64,000 nt of DNA from Tanytarsus gracilentus. Its lineage: Eukaryota > Arthropoda > Insecta > Diptera > Chironomidae. How positions within the stretch are numbered: the stretch's first letter is position 1; each line of letters starts with the position of its first letter. Under the pieces are notes generated by a model that saw only the letters and a list, made by a program, of their open reading frames with translations, ran no database searches and was not told the origin of the DNA. Where the stretch lies: the NCBI GenBank assembly GCA_038502055.1, contig JAXRKN010000044.1, positions 1,708,001-1,772,000 on the forward strand, read 5' to 3'. Position numbers and translations under genes: made by a program. This document shows, one piece after another, positions 36,051 to 47,560 of this stretch.

Positions 36051-39000
36051 GATGCAAAAATCTCTTTATGAAATATTTTCGCATAAATAAAAAATTTAAT
36101 TTTGCGAATTCTTTTGACGAGAGATTTTAATCATGCTGACTTCAACAGTTTTATGTAATTTTTATTAGCTTTTTCACTTATCACGATGTAAAGTCGGATG
36201 ATGCAGCTTGAGATGTGATTTAACATTTTTTGAGTTCACTGAATTTGGTGCAACATGAAAAGTTTTTTACAGTTTTATAGCAGAAAAAAAATTTAAAAGT
36301 TTTTATTTTAAAGAATTTTTCAACATGAAATTTCAATCTTTTTCTCGCTCACATTTTTTAAATTTTTTTATCCATTAATTTTGCTATCAACGCACGATTT
36401 ACAAAGCTATTCATTTCTCATTAGAAATTTACACTCTGTCAATTTTCATCGTTCACTCGATTAATTTTTCCGTTTCTCTTTTTCAAAGAATTTTGTCCTT
36501 ACACACATCTTCGATGAAAATCAAATAACTCATGTTGAAATGCAAAGTAAAAAATAAACTTTTCTCTCTCTTGTTTCACTTTTCAGCGAGTTTCGCTCTC
36601 AAAAAAATAATTTAAACTCTCTATTTTACATTTTTCACTTAATTTTGCCGTCCAGTCATTGTCACGGTCTGATGAGAAAAAAGCATTCGATTAGAGTGAT
36701 TAAGTGGGGCATTTCTTTCACTCACTCAAAGTTATTTATCGCCATTAGTGAAGTGAAAGATAAAAAACATTTTTTAATTCACACTTGATCGATCGGCAAA
36801 AATAAAGAGTCGAAACACTAATTAAATTTGGAATCAATTTGCATTTAAATTAACGATAATCCAGCGGTGAGTTTATCCTGATTTAATTCTGTTGTCGGTT
36901 TTGAGGTTTAAACGGCAACAAATTGGATTAATTTAAATTATAATCGAGATTACAAATTTGTATTTTTTTGGGAGCAGTGATGTCGATTGATTAATTTTAT
37001 TTAATATTTAAATCAATGGTGGAACACTTAAGAAATTTAAAAATTTAATAAAATTTTAAAGTTCAAAAAATGAATTTAAATTATTCCAAAAATAATTTTT
37101 TAGAACTAGTTAAATTTTTATTCTAATTTTACTCATCACCCAATTTAAATTAATTCAACTACAAATTACGCAACAAAACTCGCTCCAAATTTTTATTGTT
37201 ATTCCAATTTTATTATTTTATTATTCATCAATGTTGTCGCCGCGCTTTTTACTTTCACTCGTGCGGATCTCATTTACTTCGACACCACACTCGCAGGCGT
37301 TTATTTCTCTTCTTGCACACATATTTATTTTGCTATTTTGTGGTCGACAAAACGAATGTGCTTCTGGTTCATTGCTCTTTTCTCATGTTGAGGTTTCAGT
37401 GCATGAACGACATGGGAAGAAATTTATAGTTAAATTTTTTAAAATCTCTAAAAGATTTAAATAAATTTTTTGAAGCTTTGAATTTTACAAAATAAAATTT
37501 TTAAGTTGTCACCCCTTGCTTTAACTCGCATGCCTTAATTGCATTTTTTCACACATAATTCAGCATTTTCGGTTGTACTGTTTTTGGCATGTCGCCACAG
37601 TTGCTCGCATGAACGTTAATTAAGTCATATTGTGAGCTGAACTACAAATTGAATAGTGTCACGACGCATCCTGCATCGAGTGCCACTTAAACGCACCAGT
37701 AGCACTCACGACTTATTTATTACAATTACATAACTCCATCTGCATCTTCATTGCTATCCAATTTATGATCCGATTTCTCTTTCTTCTGCTCTTCTGTTTT
37801 GTCTTAGGTCAGTTTGCAAATGGCATTGAAAGATGTGCTGTACAGTAGTAACATAAGGTGTGGTACAAAAAAGCACAATTGTTACTCTTTTTTCACTTCT
37901 TCTCTTCCTCTCACATTTAATGTCGCGCATAATTATGATCATAGATGTTCCAATAAGTAGACAAACACCTAAACTTTTGTAAGCATTAAAAATTATTTTT
38001 TTTGCAGTCAAGTTTTTCATGTTTAAATTTTTTTTTAAATACTTCGTTGACTTTCATTAATTTAGAAAATCAAAATCTAAAAATTATATAAAAATTTTTT
38101 TACTTCCTTCATGTTTTTTTCTGCAACGAGCATTTTTTTGAATTCCTGCACGATTTTCTAGCATCTTTTAATCGTAATTTGCAATATTCAACTTTTACTT
38201 TCATTTTCATTCCTTCGCGGTTTTCAAATTTTGCGATCTTCGCTTTTAAGTAAAAGTATTTTACTTAAAGTTACAAATAGTAAATTACAGTTGTTAAAAT
38301 TTAACTCGAATTTTGAATAAAAAATATATAATTAATTAACTGATTAATTAATGAAAACATAGATTTAAAATTGAATAATGTTAAAATTTTAAAACTGAAT
38401 TTTCTTCTTTGAAAATTAGTTTTTTTGAATTTCGAAATAAATTCGTAAATCATCGTGCATTAATTATCTTTTTTAAAAATATGTTTTTAATCTAAAAGTG
38501 ATCAACGCTAGGTTTACGTTACTCCTAATCCGTTATAAATTCATGTATTCAAAATGATTAATTTTATTAATTATCTTTCATTAACTAATTTTCCAATAAT
38601 TCGAACTTTAATAATTTAATTTTAATATCCAACAATGACCTTTCGACTTAAATACTATCTAAACCTCATTTACGACTTTCAAGCTTAAAACTATCTCAAA
38701 TTTTTATTGGAGGATCAACTTACTGTAATGAGCATATGAAACATACCATTCACCTATGTAATCACATACAATTATATACAAAATGCAACAATTTAAGCTC
38801 AAGGTGATGCACATCAAAAGAGGTTTTAAAAAACTTTCAGTGAAAGGGATGAACATCAACGTTGGCGTTTTGCAATGACACATATGAGATTGCAAAAATC
38901 GCATAAGTGAATTGAATTTAAATAAAGTTAAAAATATTAAAATTAATTAATAAAATCAAGACATTTGTAGAAATCTAACATTTCGCATAAATTAAACCGC

Positions 39001-42000
39001 CCAAAAGTGATCTCATAACCTTCAAAATTCCATTATAAGTTGCTCGTAATTTCTCAACAAATTAGCTTACGACTGTCATCATCATAAGTCATAACTGACT
39101 AGACAAGGAGAAATGAGAAAAATTCCCGTAAAAAAATATTTCGTGTCTCTCGTCAACTACTCGTCTTCATGCTATAATTGAACTTATGAAATTTTTTCTG
39201 ATTATTTTCATCATCAACAGTCGAGAGCCATCAACGTCATTTTTCACTTAAACGATGAAGCACGACACGCTAAGCAAGGTGGACTTCATGAGAACAATGC
39301 CGAAAAAATTTAGTTTAATTCACCAAAAAAAAGTGAAGCAACGAGTTGAGTGCACGCCATGCTTTGTTGTCATTAGATTATTATCGAAACTTTGAAAACT
39401 AAATGACATTATTAAAGTTTGTAATTGAGTCATGGCTTGAAATGATACTCAAGACCTGTCATTTGACGGGTAAGTTTTAAAACTTAATTATGAGAATTTT
39501 GGAAGAGTTAATGAGATGAAAAATAATGCAATTAAAAGAGTTTATTTTGATAATTAATTAAATTGTGAGATTTTTTGATTTAATCCAGGAATTCAGTTAA
39601 AGTGATTATTAGTAAAAATTTGCTGAAAATGAAATCATAAATTTTTCCATCAAATTAAAAAATACTTTCACGATGAATTTTAAATTAATTTTCTCATGAT
39701 TGATGATAGTTTTGATTATTTTCTCCTCTCTTGTGCAGATTCACGCGATATCGCGATTTATTACAGTGCGCATGAAGCGATAAAGTTTTAATTCAAGCTG
39801 GCTGCTTCTTGAATATTTTTAATTATCTTACACGCACTGTCGTTCCGTGATAATATCATCAGCTTCACTGTAGGAAGACCCTAAAATTCAAATCGTGGTA
39901 CATCTCGGTAAAATGCGTGTAATTAAAATCATCGTAAAGGCGTGATGAATTTACATGGCTTGATGGATAATTAAGTAGAAAGGGTTTCATTGAATGTCAG
40001 GCTTGAAAATCTTTAACGGGTTTTTATCTTCACACAACAAGACCCCGATAAATATTTCTATAATCCAATTGCAATCCATTTTTCTACAAAAATAATTTTT
40101 CCGCTTATCAGCACCCAGAAATCTCTCCATCAAAAATGCTCCACTGGCCTCTCTTTTCTATCTCGCACATTGCTTTTTTCTCGATCTAAACGCATAGCGC
40201 AAAAATGTAAAAATCATTGAAACAGAAGCGGCAGCAAAATTGGAAAGAGGAAAACTGACATGAAGCTTTCATGTATCTTTTGATTATTGGAGCATGGCTT
40301 GTAGCATTTATGCATTATTTTCCGAAATTGATATCGCCATAAAATCTCAAGAGATGAAAAACTTTTGGTGAAAATTTAGAAAAGAAATTTAACGGTTTTT
40401 TAATTTGATTTAAAAATTTTAAAAATTTAAATTAATAATAAATTTTTAAAAAGTAAAGTTTCCATCCCTCGACCTACAACTTAACAATATGTGTTGAAAT
40501 CGTTCAAACTGTTTTGTTTTTCTGTCTTTTCTGATTGATGATTGTGGAAAGACTTTGAGATTTAATAATTTTTCTTCACTTCAATGAAACATGGTAAATT
40601 GGCATCATGGCATTGTGGATTTTTTAAAAGCTTTAAATTGATCTCGTTGGATTTTAACAGCTTAAAATAATTGTAATTTTTTTGCGAGAGCTTTGAGACA
40701 CAGAAAAATAATTTTAGAATAAAAATATTGAGAGCAAAATTATGCAACAATAATTTTCATTCAAAACATTTAAATCCCTTTAACATCTTTAAGCGCCTTA
40801 ACTTAAATCACATATTAATTTTCGATTAATCAACAACTCTATTAACGACACCTGACATGCTCGAAAATTGATTTTCCATGCGACGCCGAAAAAGTAAAGA
40901 AGAAAAAATCATTAACAAGTTTCTTCTTCTTCCGCAATATATTTTATGATCTCCATTAATGCTACCATAATCATCATAAACAGCGTTATTTTTTACCTCG
41001 AGCATCATTACAACTATGCATTTAGAAGGTCGTCATAAAAGTGATTTATCATCAGCTGATCACTTTTACTTTCAGTATCGTAGTAGCAAATATTACATTG
41101 CGAACAATGCACTGCAAAAAAAAGTATCAAAATGCAACACAATGAGAGTCGATTGTTATGAAATCCTCGCTTCTTTTCCACCTTCAAATGATGAACAAAA
41201 AAAAAGTGATTTAACAAAAGAATTGAAAATGTGGAACAAATGCTGCTGATGATGCTCTGCAGCACCCAAACGAGATCGTAATTAAGTTATATTTTTTTTT
41301 GTGAATTATACAATTGAGAGCGTCAGACACAATTGTAAAAAAAATTCATTGTCGGATGTACGAAGTGAGGTAGAAGTTGAATGGCACTTTCGGTGATTCG
41401 CTTTTTATTTTTTTGTTTGTTTTTTTCGGATTATGTGGAGTGACATTATGTTTTTTGATGGGGAAGTATTGATAAGAATTTTATGGTGAGATGAACTTGA
41501 AGATTAAAGAGAAAAATTTGTGCCAACAGGGAAAGAAAATTTTCTCATCCCTCTGTTGATTTTTCTCAAAGCTCCGCTCATTAATTTTTTTATTACTGCA
41601 ATTAAATTATTTTATGCCTCGCTCAACACCTTAAGCATTTGCAACTGAATTACTGCCACTGCAGCATGCTTCTTTATATCGTGTGACCGAGCACCGTGCT
41701 GTGCGAGTTTTATGGAATTCATTTCAAAGTAAATGCCGCTACAACTGCTTTTCGTAATGGTTTCGTTAATTGTGAGCAGGGGTGTTATTAATTAATGGGA
41801 AAGAACCTTTTTTTGTATATTTTGCATAAAGTAAAGCGCATGCAAATTACGATTCAGAGTTCTTGTATTATGTGAAATTTTGAATAGTTTTATGTCATGT
41901 GGTGCAAGAATTTTTTAATTTTTGTAAAGCGTGCGAAACAATGTTTGAGATTTTGTGAATTTTTATGATTTAATTGAGTTTATATTTCCTCCATTGGATT

Positions 42001-45000
42001 TTAATCATTTTGCATTAGTTTTATTACAAGTCGTCTAAAAAAATCATTTTTATCGACATCATTGAGCTTTTATGTTTTTGTTTAGTTTTTTATGAAAATA
42101 TTTTTTGAAATCCTGTTGGAAATTTAACAAAATTTCTTAAGTTTAATTCATTAAAATCAAATTCGCCTTAAGAGGTCTCGAAATTTTCTAACACTCATAA
42201 AAATTGTTACTAAATTTTTATTCGCCATAAAGTGACATTTAATTAGTCACAACAGCGTTAACTAATAACTCATAAAAATCGGAAATGAGGAAAAAAGAAA
42301 TAAATCGTAATTTTACTCATAATTCTTTTTATGACATTCTTTTGTTGGTCATGTAGTGAGACAAATAATAAAATTTATTGCCATGTTATTTTTCTCCTCA
42401 TCGAGACGTTTTTCATTTTTTTAAGATGCAATCGTATCGAAATGTCATTCAGTTTAATGCTTTTTTGTGTGCAATTTGATGCGGTGATTTATGAAACAAT
42501 TTTCTTCGAGTCATTGATTTTAAAAAATATTTTTTGATTGATTTTTAACATTTTTTAAATGAAGAAAGATGTTTCAAAAAATTCTCAATTTCTTACAGTA
42601 ATTTTCTCCTCTTAAATTATTTTTCTCAAAACTCAGCAAAATCTCAAAAGCTCTCGACATCAAGATTTTTTGTCATCGACATATTTCTTCTTTTGTTCAG
42701 CAATTTTTTGCCTTCGCTGTCGATTGGAATGTCATCAATACTATTATTATGATTATCTCATGCTGCGTCCTCTATCTCTGCTTTGTTCGATCTCAATTAT
42801 GACTTAATTTTACGTGACATTCTCATTAGTAATTTTAAGCACGAACTCTTATTTATTAAGATTCGATTAATTTCAATTTGAGGCTCTTGTGCGGAGCGAA
42901 GGCGGTATCGATGTGAACGCTCGCTTTCGTTGAACACACCTGTTACCTTCACCTAGTTACAAACGAGGCGCTTCCTTCTTCTTCTTCAATGAGAGTTAAT
43001 TACTTTTTTAAAATCCCGTGATTTATCGCTGTATTAACAATTGAGCGCTTATTAGAGAGAAAATTAGATTTCACGTTGAGATTTATGGGGTGAAAAATTT
43101 TAGTTGCAAATTTAAAATTAAATTTTTTATTGAAATAATCACTTAATTATAATTGCAAACAATTAAGGAGACATTTACTAAAAATATAATTTGTGTCCAT
43201 CAGCAACTTTACAAAATTAGCATAATATTTGATCAAATGTTCCTAATAACTACCTCTGCCCTTAAGTTATTTAAATAAAATTTCAAATAAATCCCAATGA
43301 CCCTTAAAAGTGCCATCAGACAGCATGCAAAACAAAGGCAAATTTAAATGCTTGTGACATTTCATGTTTATTTATTCGAGAGGCAAAAATTTGCATTAGA
43401 AAAGAGCAACAATGAAAATTTCTCTTTTTTCCGACTGGATTTATCAAGATTATGATGAAGGTATGAAAGAGATCAGATGGAAAAATGACGAAGGACGAAC
43501 ATTGAGGTGGATTGTTGCCAAAATCATTTGTAAAGATTGTGAAAATGCTGCCGGAGAGTTATGATGATGGCAGTAGAAAGGGGTTTGCTTGAAGGCATTT
43601 AAAAAGTTCTGAGATTTTCAGGTTTATAAAGACTTAACCTTTTGGTATTTTTTAAGTGCTTGGCCATAATCTCATGAACTCTTTCAAGGTTTGAAAATTT
43701 TGAGGACTTTAAAAGAATTTCCACAACATAAAAGTTTATTTCTAACAGTTTCCATGCTCTCAATGATTAATGAAATAAATTAAGACCAAATTACCGCTCA
43801 AACTGTAACAAGTACGACACACGACGATGCTGAAGATGTTTAATTACTTCTTCTCACGCTCGCATGTGAAATGAGATTAAATCTAAAGCTTTTTTCACCA
43901 TGTGACATGAAAATGTTTTTGAAGAACAACAATTCAGGCTTGAGTGCACATAAATCATGAAAAATTTTCCCTTATTGTTGGCAAAGTAATTGAATCTAAT
44001 TACACAAAAGAAATTGTTGAGATTAGTTTTTTAAAAAAGCTCAGAATTGAAGCACTAATGAACTTTTTTGCATGATATCTAAAGGAATCTTTTATGTCAA
44101 CATCAAAGCTTGAGTCAACGAATGAATTTAATTAATTAAGCGACGTCAAACAGATGCATGCGACATCAAAAAGTGCCAAAAAGTCACTTTAGTATTTTCT
44201 CCTCGTTAAATTGTCGTACATTGCGGAAGATTTTTCTTTTTGCTCAAATATATCACATTTTATGGTGCTCGTGTTCGAAACACACTGTCATACTATAGCT
44301 ATGGAAGATATGAGTGTGATTATGAAACGTGCTTATGTTTGCTCCTTCACTTTCCTTGCAATGCCAATGATGTCGTTTTAGAGGTTTTTATTCGAGTAAA
44401 AAAATATGATGATAGCATAAAGATGTAAATTGAGTCATTCTCGAAGTAATAATCTGCAGTGGCATTTAAAAGGATTGGAAACATATTTAATAAAAATTTT
44501 AACTTTCAAAATGCTTTTATAAAAAAAAATTTGAAATTTTTTAAAAAAGTCCGGCCACGTTCTTAAAAATCTCTTAACTTTTTTAACGACATGCTTTTAA
44601 GTGCTTGTCGCAACATGAGAGATATTGAAAAAAATTGATTGACACTCACAATTCTCGTGTGAAATCAAGAAGTGTGCTTAGTATCGATAACTTATAGCTC
44701 TTGTGAATATTCTTATCCTAAAGATTTTACGCTTCATTGCTAACGAAGAGTTTAAGATTTTACGGTTAAAAAATTATGCAGGGGGTGGGCCACGCGGATT
44801 AAAATTAAAATTTAGTAAGTTAAAAAATTGACGTTAATTCATCTAGATTTAAATTAAATTTCTTAATTTTAGTTTAATTCCTATAGAAAAATTTAATTTC
44901 TTCTAACTTTAGTCGATTTAAATTTTAAAGTTAATTCCTCAACTTTAAATTTAATTTCAGATAACTTGTTCCGTCTTTTAATATTTTTTTATGAAAATTA

Positions 45001-45619
45001 AATTTTGTGTCTGATGATGCAGTCAAACTAGAATTTTTTTACTTTTTTTACAAATGATTAATGCTAAAAATTTTAATAACAAATGACCAAACCTTAAAAA
45101 TTACGTCGAATCTGTGATAAAAATTTCAAACAAATTTAACCAAAAAAACTTGCAAAAATTACGATAAATTTTATAAGTTTTTGTTTCAACTTTTGAATCC
45201 TCTTAAGAAAAATCTCCCTCTAATCTTTTTTTCATTCCAGTAGCGCAAAAAACTTCAAATACAGTTTAATAACTGCGCTGCGATTTCAAGGAAGAAACTT
45301 ATTGCCCACACGTGAACAAATTCACATTGAAGCTTCAAGACACGAGAAAAGAAAAATACCAAAGAGAGTAAAAGTCAAAGCGGAAGACGGAGAAAAAATC
45401 AATTTTAAACCAGTCGAGTGCGACTCGGATAAAAAGCAAGGAAGAAAGAAATCAGCGAAAGTGCCATATCTGGTCTGGAGAGTGTCCAATATCTTAAATC
45501 CGCACTTTCCTTCTTCTTACTCATCGTCAATGACGAAATCTATTTTTGCAAATGGACAAAAATGTCGACAATGGCAAGTTGAAATATTTCAATTTTGGCA
45601 AGACATAAAAGAAGTTTTT

Positions 45620-45737
45620 TCAAGGGGTGGGACACTGCTTTTTATATTAGGTATTTAGATGAAAATAATTTCAATTAATCTAATTTAATAAAAAAATGGA
45701 AAAAATAATTAACTTTAAAAAGTGTCTCACCCCTCAA
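45620..45737. mobile_element. 118 bp MITE-like element with 17 bp terminal inverted repeats
   Basis: The left end TCAAGGGGTGGGACACT (45620-45636) matches the reverse complement of 45721-45737 (TTGAGGGGTGAGACACT) at 14 of 17 positions. The interior is A/T-rich and non-coding. The ends resemble those of the elements at 46765-47040 and 49710-49837, suggesting one family of non-autonomous DNA transposons. Confidence 0.6.
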
Positions 45738-46764
45738 ATATCTCTCTATTTATGGCGCATATTCTCAAAATAATCTCTTTCGATATTTTATAAAACCGAT
45801 CGAACTTGAGTGGGCTGCATGTACATTCAAGTCACTCTCTGACTCTTATTTCGTAAGGTTAGACACAAAAAATTATTCACTTGAAAAAGCTATCGATAGC
45901 ATTGATGTTCAATGGCAATCAGTTACAGCATGCAATACATGATAAATTGTGCACCATAAACACTCAAAGACTCTTTCAGTAATACTTTTTTCAAATTGTA
46001 TTTTTGGAGTTAATGATTTGCTGAAATTGGATGAACTTAAAATGCAAGGGATGGAAATAGCTTGAAGAAATTTTCAATCCTTCAAAATAAATTACATAAA
46101 ATTTTCCGCAACATTAAGCAAACTCCATAATTTAGTCTAAAAAATTCCTTTTTCTATTGACTTCTAACCTTATTTTAACTCTAGTTTGTTTCCTTCACCT
46201 TTTTGGCCTATAAAAATAAATCAAAGTGAATGAAGAAATGAAAAGTGAGCGAATCCAATTTCAGACTCAAATTCATCTTCTTAATGGTTCAAGAGAAAAT
46301 GCAGCATGGGAAAAAATACTTTAATTTTTTTTAAGAGCTTTGAAGCTTTTGAATAATATCATTAAAAAAATCTAATAAAATTATTCTCAAATTTCCAATC
46401 GCATTTGTAATACACGACAGAAAGAAATTCAATCATCACATTACGATTTCTCGCACGATCTGCGATGTGCATTGTGACAGAAGTAATTTGATTCACATAT
46501 GCTAGCAAGAGAAAAAATATTCTCCGTACATGATGTGTATATCATTATCACACAACACACCAACCGGGATTCGGAGAAAAAAGTGCTCGTCGATTTGTGA
46601 GTTTGACCCAAAACAAATCTCGAAAAAAAAAGAGGCGAGAGAATTTAATTTAATGAGATTTTTTATGATCGCATCATCGCATTTGGATGGGAGTCGAGTG
46701 TATGAGAGAAGAAGAACTAAATTGATAAGAGCGAGAGGTTTTTTGCGGATGAAAATTGCAGGTT

Positions 46765-47040
46765 AGGGGGTGGACACTAAATTATTTTTTGGGAATTTTA
46801 TTTCAATTAAAAAAATTTAAATCCAAATAGAATAAAAGTAGCTTAAATTCTTCCATTAAGTAAATTTGGATTTAAATTTGTTTTTTATTTTTGAATTATC
46901 AATCCAATTTAATTAAAATTTATTTTTAAATTAATTTAAATCCAACTAGATTAAAAACGATCGTCTGCATTAAAATTAATTTTTAATCATCTTATTTTGA
47001 AAATTCCAAATTAAACTTTAATTTCGAGTGTCCACTCCCT
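46765..47040. mobile_element. 276 bp MITE-like element beside the distal Pgant2 exon
   Basis: The left end AGGGGGTGGACACT (46765-46778) matches the reverse complement of 47027-47040 (AGGGAGTGGACACT) at 13 of 14 positions. Inside, TTTAAATCCAA.TAGA.TAAAA occurs twice about 100 bp apart. The right end lies only about 40 bp past the splice donor of the distal Pgant2 exon, so the element sits at the very start of that intron. Confidence 0.6.
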
Positions 47041-47082
47041 CTTTTTGATAACAACTGCACAACCTATCATGTTCAAATTTAC

Positions 47083-47169
47083 CTTGCTCGTTGATCCTTG
47101 AAGGTAATAGAATAACACGAACATCCATGAGATGCAAAAGACGAGGAAAAATTTTACATTTCGTCTCAT
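47083..47169 (-). CDS. Pgant2: Alternative first coding exon of Pgant2 (distal membrane anchor)
   Basis: A 29-codon exon starting MRRNVKFF and ending at a donor (AGCAAG|GTAAAT, phase 0). It encodes a short basic cytoplasmic tail and a hydrophobic segment (FFLVFCISWMFVLFYY), which is a type II Golgi anchor. Vertebrate GALNT2 also begins MRR followed by such an anchor, so this is probably the ancestral first exon. Phase 0 fits the shared exon 2 (acceptor at 30599-30600). The encoded isoform would have 576 residues. The frame is open further upstream to an ATG at 47220, which would add 17 residues; the 47169 ATG has the better context (GCGAAAATGA) and matches the family. The proximal first exon at 35946-36050 would then be an alternative promoter. 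Confidence 0.75.
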
Positions 47170-47560
47170 TTTCGCAAGCGAAATCACTGAATTCAATTTT
47201 CTCATTTTCATCATTTCCACTTTTTTTTCTCTTTAAGAATTTTTTTTCTTTTTTTTGTAATCACTAAAATTTCTTTTTTCACTTTTAATTTTTCACTCGC
47301 GACCGACCGTGGAAATTTTTTTGGCTCATTTTCATGTGAAAATTTGCGGAAGTAGAAAAAACTTCAAAGCACACGCGAAAGTCTTTGGATGACGATGTGA
47401 AGTCAATGACGGCTGCTCAAATACTGAAGAGACTTTCAGTCGATGATTTTTCATCTCCAGCAAAAGCTCGGCGAGAGTGAGAGAGCGAAAAATTTCATTT
47501 TCTGCTTCGTTTCAAGCGCGCACGCCGCATGGCATTAAAAACATTATTTTTTCGACTCTC
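47170..47560 (-). promoter_or_regulatory. Probable 5' UTR and promoter of distal Pgant2 transcript
   Basis: Higher G/C and higher complexity than the flanks. On the minus strand an initiator match TCAGTA lies at 47427-47422, giving a 5' UTR of about 255 nt before the 47169 ATG. GAGA-type repeats (GCGAGAGTGAGAGAGCG near 47470-47486) lie just upstream, a frequent companion of insect promoters without a TATA box. Inferred only. Confidence 0.4.

Larger units (their letters stand above)
36051..47082 (-). other. 11 kb gap between the two alternative Pgant2 first exons
   Basis: If transcription starts at the distal exon, this whole stretch plus intron 1 is a 16.5 kb intron; the part just above 36050 must also hold the proximal promoter and 5' UTR. 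No convincing coding sequence is present. Noted contents: a G/C-richer island at 42879-42972, a perfect 12 bp palindrome CGCGATATCGCG at 39744-39755, and two short inverted-repeat elements (45620-45737, 46765-47040). A hAT-like terminus, CAGGGGGTGGGCCACGCGG, lies at 44779-44797 with no partner found. Confidence 0.45.

Noticed and set aside
37196..37464. Two overlapping plus-strand frames of 77 codons with hydrophobic content
   Set aside because: They overlap each other in different frames and look like T-rich sequence read as Phe/Leu; no recognisable signal or partner exon.
37763..38020. 85-codon minus-strand frame with a hydrophobic start
   Set aside because: The apparent anchor segment is short and broken by charged residues, and no exon follows in phase; not supported as a gene.
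41014..41265. Overlapping open frames on both strands
   Set aside because: Both strands are open over the same 240 bp without family similarity, typical of chance; kept only as part of the non-coding gap.
44779..44797. hAT-like terminus CAGGGGGTGGGCCACGCGG as a complete transposon end
   Set aside because: No matching inverted partner was found within several kb, and no transposase-like frame is present; mentioned only as a solo motif.
45302..45658. 118-codon Lys-rich plus-strand frame
   Set aside because: No ATG at the start, no domain, no splice partners, and its end runs into an inverted-repeat element; low-complexity Lys-rich frames arise easily in A-rich DNA.
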